From: Serpentinimonas sp.
GTDB lineage: Bacteria; Pseudomonadota; Gammaproteobacteria; Burkholderiales; Burkholderiaceae_C
DNA: 8,164 nt
Direction: 5' to 3'
Assembly: GCA_025458665.1 (NCBI GenBank)
Contig: JALOSG010000117.1
Location: 1-8,164 of the forward strand
The position numbers and the translations under genes are program-made. The notes under the pieces were generated by a model. It was given only the letters and a program-made list of their open reading frames with translations. It had not been told where the DNA came from and made no database searches. Positions within the stretch are counted from its first letter, which is position 1, and every line of letters begins with the position of its first letter. Of the stretch, positions 5,620 to 8,164 are shown piece by piece.

Positions 5620-6618
5620 TCAGCGCAGCTCCAGGCTCCACCGCTCCGCGAGTTTCAGTGCACTTTCCCCCATACCCGCGCCAAAACGCCGGGCCAGCCG
5701 CTCGGCCACGTTCTCGCGGGCGGTGTAGTCGATGATGGTCTCGGCCTGCACCACCTCGCGGGCCACCTGGTTCAGGTTGGCCATGCCGTCGGCCAGACCC
5801 AGGCGCACGGCGCTCTCTCCGCTCCAGACCTTGCCGCTGAACAGGTCTTCCGTTCGCTTGAGGCGGTCGCCCCGGCCGCGCTCCACCACACCAATGAACT
5901 GGGCATGGATCTCGTTGAGCATGTCCTGTGCCATGGCGCGCTGTTCGGGGCTTTCCGGACTGAAGGGGTCGAGGAAGCCCTTGTTCTCGCCGGCGGTAAG
6001 CAGGCGGCGCTCCACACCCACCTTGTCCATGAGGCCCGTGAAGCCAAAGCCGTTCATGAGCACGCCGATGCTGCCCACCAGGCTGGCCTTGTCCACGTAG
6101 ATGTTGTCGGCCGCTGCGGCAACGTAATAGGCCGCCGAGGCACAGGTTTCCTCCACCACCGCATACACCGGCTTGCCGTGCAGGGCCTTCAGGCGCAGGA
6201 TTTCGTCGTGGATGATGCCTGCCTGCACAGGGCTGCCACCCGGCGAATTGATGAGCAGGACCACCGCTTTGGCCCCGGGGTCTGCAAAGGCGGCTGCCAT
6301 GGCTTCGGTGATGTCCTGCGCGTTGGCCTCGCTGTCGGAGGCTATGGGGCCGGACACCTCGATGAGCGCCGTGTGGGGGCCGTAGCTTGTTTCAGCCACC
6401 TTCATCCCACCGAAAATGAACCACGCAATGGCGATGAAGTAGCCCAGCCACATGAACCGAAACCCGATGCGCCAGCGCCTTGCGGCACGCTGCTCCCGAA
6501 GGGTGGCGAAGGCCAGCTTCTCCAGCGTTTCGCGCTCCCAGCCGGCGGGGCGGGCGGGCCCGGAATGGCCAGCGCCCGGGGTGGCGCCAGGCGCGGAGTT
6601 GGTGGTGTAGTCTTGCAT
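5620..6618 (-). CDS. sppA: SppA-type signal peptide peptidase (family S49)
   Basis: The 332-residue protein matches the short, single-domain SppA form found in Bacillus and many proteobacteria, not the long duplicated E. coli SppA. A cytoplasmic N-terminus of about 50 residues precedes one membrane helix (about 52-71), and the protease domain then faces the periplasm. Family features are LLINSPGGSP (121-130), the nucleophile in CASAAYYVA (S161), DKASLVGSIGV (176-186) and the general-base lysine in GENKGFLDPFSP (K213), giving the Ser-Lys dyad of S49 enzymes. These oligomeric proteases degrade leftover signal peptides and other membrane fragments. The usual ASGGYY is ASAAYY here, a change I do not regard as inactivating. 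The start at 6616-6618 has only a weak AGGA upstream. The gene follows the Rieske gene by 69 nt on the same strand, so they are probably cotranscribed. The gene symbol is by family; SohB is the other S49 type. Confidence 0.94.
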   Translation of the reverse strand: MQDYTTNSAPGATPGAGHSGPARPAGWERETLEKLAFATLREQRAARRWRIGFRFMWLGYFIAIAWFIFGGMKVAETSYGPHTALIEVSGPIASDSEANAQDITEAMAAAFADPGAKAVVLLINSPGGSPVQAGIIHDEILRLKALHGKPVYAVVEETCASAAYYVAAAADNIYVDKASLVGSIGVLMNGFGFTGLMDKVGVERRLLTAGENKGFLDPFSPESPEQRAMAQDMLNEIHAQFIGVVERGRGDRLKRTEDLFSGKVWSGESAVRLGLADGMANLNQVAREVVQAETIIDYTARENVAERLARRFGAGMGESALKLAERWSLELR

Positions 6619-6650
6619 GGGGGTGGGTCCTGGGTCCTGGGGCCTGGCAC

Positions 6651-6677
6651 TGGGGCTGGCGTGGGGCTGGCGTGGGG
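6651..6677. repeat. 11-bp tandem repeat between Rieske and S49 genes
   Basis: TGGGGCTGGCG is repeated at 6651-6661 and 6662-6672, with a partial third copy (TGGGG) at 6673-6677. It sits in the 69-nt spacer between the Rieske stop and the peptidase start, which is G-rich on the plus strand, with related GGGTCC units at 6625-6636. The number of copies may vary between strains by slippage. Because it lies just before the peptidase start, it might affect that gene's translation. Confidence 0.7.
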
Positions 6678-6687
6678 TAGAGCGGAT

Positions 6688-7110
6688 TCAAAAACCGAAG
6701 CTGACCGGCTTGAGGTTGTATTGTGTGCGCCAGTGGATGACCCCATCGCGCTCCTCAAGTTCTATCTTGATGAGTGGCCCGCGCCCAGGCCCACCCAGGC
6801 AGCGCCCGCTGGCGGGGTCGAACAGCGCGCCGTGGCTGCCACACACCAGGTGGTGGCCCGTGAGATCGAAAAAGTGGTTGGGCCGCCAGTCCATTTCCAT
6901 GGCCACATGGCTACAACGGTTCAGGTAGGCGTGCGCCACACCCCGGTAACGTATGGCAAAGGCCCGGCAGGTCTGGCCGCCGTACACCACATCGAACGGG
7001 CAGGCCTCGCCGGCGTCCTGCAGGTCGGTGCTGCGGCACAGCGGCTGCCACTCGCCTCCACCCTCTCCGGGGGGCGGGGTGGGGTCGTCGGGGAAAGACA
7101 GCGGGCACAT
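6688..7110 (-). CDS. Rieske [2Fe-2S] domain protein
   Basis: This small 140-residue soluble protein is a single Rieske domain. The cluster ligands are C66 and H68 (CSH) and C90 and H93 (CGSH), spaced by 21 residues, followed by GALFDPASGRCLGGP, a pattern typical of Rieske ferredoxins and of the Rieske part of ring-hydroxylating oxygenases. No catalytic oxygenase domain, membrane anchor or Tat signal is present, so it is probably a cytosolic electron carrier or a small redox protein of unknown partner. The first about 20 residues are proline/glycine-rich and probably disordered. The ATG at 7108-7110 has no clear Shine-Dalgarno, and I see no better in-frame start. The S49 peptidase gene follows 69 nt downstream. 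A link to the ring monooxygenase elsewhere in the window is unlikely, since class A flavoenzymes take electrons directly from NAD(P)H. Confidence 0.92.
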   Translation of the reverse strand: MCPLSFPDDPTPPPGEGGGEWQPLCRSTDLQDAGEACPFDVVYGGQTCRAFAIRYRGVAHAYLNRCSHVAMEMDWRPNHFFDLTGHHLVCGSHGALFDPASGRCLGGPGRGPLIKIELEERDGVIHWRTQYNLKPVSFGF

Positions 7111-7224
7111 GGTGCGAACGTTAGCGCAAAAAGGCGTGCCTGAGTATGGCTGGGAGGATGGGCAACTGCCCCAACCTCGCCCTCGCCTTCACGGCCCTTG
7201 CGGCGTTCATTGGACAATATCGCC
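7111..7224. other. divergent intergenic region (Rieske / yceF)
   Basis: These 114 bp separate the minus-strand Rieske gene from the plus-strand yceF gene and must carry promoters for both unless either is read through from outside. Toward the Rieske gene, CATACT (minus strand) matches the -10 consensus at 4 of 6 positions, but no well-placed -35 is visible. Toward yceF there is a GACAAT element (7213-7218). Confidence 0.5.
7213..7218 (+). promoter_or_regulatory. possible -10 element of yceF
   Basis: GACAAT matches the TATAAT consensus at 4 of 6 positions and ends 6 bases before the ATG at 7225-7227. Transcription starting 7 bp downstream would begin exactly at the ATG, giving a leaderless mRNA. 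A weak TTCACG (7188-7193) lies 19 bp upstream as a poor -35. No strong Shine-Dalgarno precedes the ATG, which fits but does not prove this. Confidence 0.3.
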
Positions 7225-7860
7225 ATGGACGCAAACACCCCCGGCAACACTGCACCCTCCTCCCCCTCCGCAGCGCTCTCCACCCGCCCGCTGATTCTGG
7301 GCTCCACCTCCGTGTACCGGCGCGAACTGCTGGCCCGTCTGCGGCTGCCGTTCCAGTGCGTGCCGCCCCAGGTGGATGAAACCCCCCAGCCCGGCGAGGC
7401 ACCTGGCGCTCTGGCGCTGCGGCTGGCCCTGGCCAAGGCCCGCGCGGTGGCTGCGCTGCACCCGCAGGCCATCGTCATCGGGAGCGACCAGGTGGCCGAC
7501 CTGCACGGCCAACCGCTGGGCAAGCCCGGCCAGCACGACCGGGCGGTGGCGCAGTTGCGGGCCATGAGTGGACAGACCGTGGTTTTCCAGACCGCACTGG
7601 CCGTGGTGTGCGCCGCCACGGGCTTCGAGCAGGCCGACCTGGCTCCGGTGCGCGTGGTGTTCCGCACGCTGGGTGATGCCGAAATTGAGCGCTATCTGCA
7701 GGCCGAGCGGCCCTACGACTGTGCAGGCAGCGCCAAAAGCGAAGGCCTGGGCATTGCACTGCTGGAGCGCATAGACAGCGACGACCCCACCGCTCTGGTG
7801 GGCCTGCCCCTCATACGCACCGCGCGGATGCTGCGCGCCGCCGGGCTGGAGCTGCCCTGA
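7225..7860 (+). CDS. yceF: m7GTP pyrophosphatase, Maf/YceF family
   Basis: This 211-residue cytosolic enzyme belongs to the Maf nucleotide pyrophosphatases. It matches the E. coli YceF branch, which hydrolyses N7-methyl-GTP to the monophosphate, as a house-cleaning enzyme against modified nucleotides. The sequence shows LILGSTSVYRRELL (23-36), PQVDETP (48-54), the catalytic-base motif SDQV with D88, KPGQHDRA (100-107), CAGSAKSEGLGIALLER (166-182) and DDPTALVGLPLI (186-197), closely resembling YceF motifs. The ATG at 7225 adds about 20 residues before the core, a low-complexity tail rich in Pro, Ser and Thr. A TTG at 7198 in the same frame would add nine more residues without support from a ribosome binding site, so I prefer the ATG. 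It overlaps the following methyltransferase start by one base (TGATG), which suggests coupled translation. Subfamily call is strong by motif. Confidence 0.93.
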   Translation: MDANTPGNTAPSSPSAALSTRPLILGSTSVYRRELLARLRLPFQCVPPQVDETPQPGEAPGALALRLALAKARAVAALHPQAIVIGSDQVADLHGQPLGKPGQHDRAVAQLRAMSGQTVVFQTALAVVCAATGFEQADLAPVRVVFRTLGDAEIERYLQAERPYDCAGSAKSEGLGIALLERIDSDDPTALVGLPLIRTARMLRAAGLELP

Positions 7861-8164
7861 TGGCCACCGGCACGCTGTACCTGGTTCCCACGCCCCTGGA
7901 CTTTGGCTGCGAACCCGTAGCGCAAGACCTGTCTGGCGCCCTGCCCGCACACACCGTGGCCGTAGCCGCTGGCCTGACCCACTGGATCACCGAGAACGCC
8001 AAAAGCACCCGTGCTTTCCTCAAGAGGGTGGCCTTGCACCAGCCGCTGGCGCTGCCGCTGCAGGAGCAGACACTGCTGGAACTCCCCCGTGCCGTGCACA
8101 AGAAGGGCGACCACACCACAAGCCAGAAGCCCGGACCAGCCTTCGATGCCCGCCCCCTGCTGGC
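7860..8164 (+). CDS. SAM-dependent methyltransferase, tetrapyrrole-methylase fold (partial)
   Basis: The gene starts at the ATG at 7860-7862, sharing its first base with the yceF stop, and is cut off by the window edge after 101 codons. The N-terminus GTLYLVPTPLDFG resembles the start of RsmI-type rRNA methyltransferases (LYIVPTPIGN), and ITENAKSTRAFLKR and RAVHKKGDH match a separate branch of that fold common near maf in betaproteobacteria. It is probably a SAM-dependent methyltransferase, but it lacks the RsmI-specific motifs visible so far, so I do not call it rsmI. The stretch between KKGDH and FDARPLL is longer than I expect (TTSQKPGPA). The catalytic part of the protein lies beyond the window, so the function cannot be judged here. 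Confidence 0.82.
   Translation, partial: MATGTLYLVPTPLDFGCEPVAQDLSGALPAHTVAVAAGLTHWITENAKSTRAFLKRVALHQPLALPLQEQTLLELPRAVHKKGDHTTSQKPGPAFDARPLL

Noticed and set aside
3291..5735. An 814-codon open frame on the plus strand opposite the DUF58, MoxR and protease genes
   Set aside because: It is antisense to three genes with clear family motifs, is rich in His, Gly, Arg and Gln as expected for the shadow of GC-biased codons, and has no recognisable domain. The same holds for the plus-strand frames at 1201-2424, 5566-7143 and 144-890.
42..7110. Link between the Rieske protein and the ring monooxygenase as one oxygenase system
   Set aside because: The monooxygenase is a single-component class A flavoenzyme that does not need a Rieske protein, and the genes are more than 5 kb apart.

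Overview
This GC-rich window looks like chromosomal DNA of a betaproteobacterium, probably of the Comamonadaceae (Acidovorax/Comamonas-like). I infer this from the codon use, the strongly GC-biased third positions that leave long antisense shadow ORFs, and the linked Maf/YceF and tetrapyrrole-methylase-type methyltransferase genes. I could run no database search, so the taxonomic call is by impression only. I see no phage, IS, CRISPR, tRNA or rRNA.

Nine protein-coding genes fill almost all of it. Seven lie on the minus strand, reading right to left from about 7110 to 42. (1) 7110-5620: a Rieske [2Fe-2S] protein followed by a short SppA-type (S49) membrane peptidase. (2) After a 283-bp gap, 5336-1312: a compact run of membrane-anchored HtrA/DegS-like serine protease without a PDZ domain, MoxR AAA+ ATPase, DUF58 protein and membrane VWA (BatA-like) protein. 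MoxR, DUF58 and VWA are packed so tightly that translational coupling is likely: moxR and the DUF58 gene overlap by 11 nt, and the VWA gene starts 7 nt after the DUF58 stop. The DUF58 gene appears to start at TTG and the VWA gene at GTG. (3) 1247-42: a class A FAD-dependent aromatic-ring hydroxylase, 64 nt after the VWA gene.

At the right end two genes read on the plus strand: yceF (Maf family, m7GTP pyrophosphatase) and, overlapping its stop by one base, the first 101 codons of a SAM-dependent methyltransferase cut by the window edge. A 114-bp divergent intergenic region separates yceF from the Rieske gene. yceF has a possible -10 element placed so that its mRNA might be leaderless.

The most coherent system is the protease/MoxR/DUF58/VWA cassette. 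MoxR ATPases work with VWA partners as chaperone-like remodelling machines, often acting on envelope or periplasmic proteins. Here the usual Bat partners (second VWA protein, TPR protein, BatD) are not next to it, and a one-pass envelope protease leads the operon instead. That makes a link between envelope protein quality control and MoxR remodelling plausible, but it is not shown by the sequence. Nothing in the window is clearly a new system. The more unusual points are the MoxR/DUF58 junction with its A6 run, the proline-rich insert in the VWA domain, the PDZ-less protease and the palindrome cluster upstream of the cassette.
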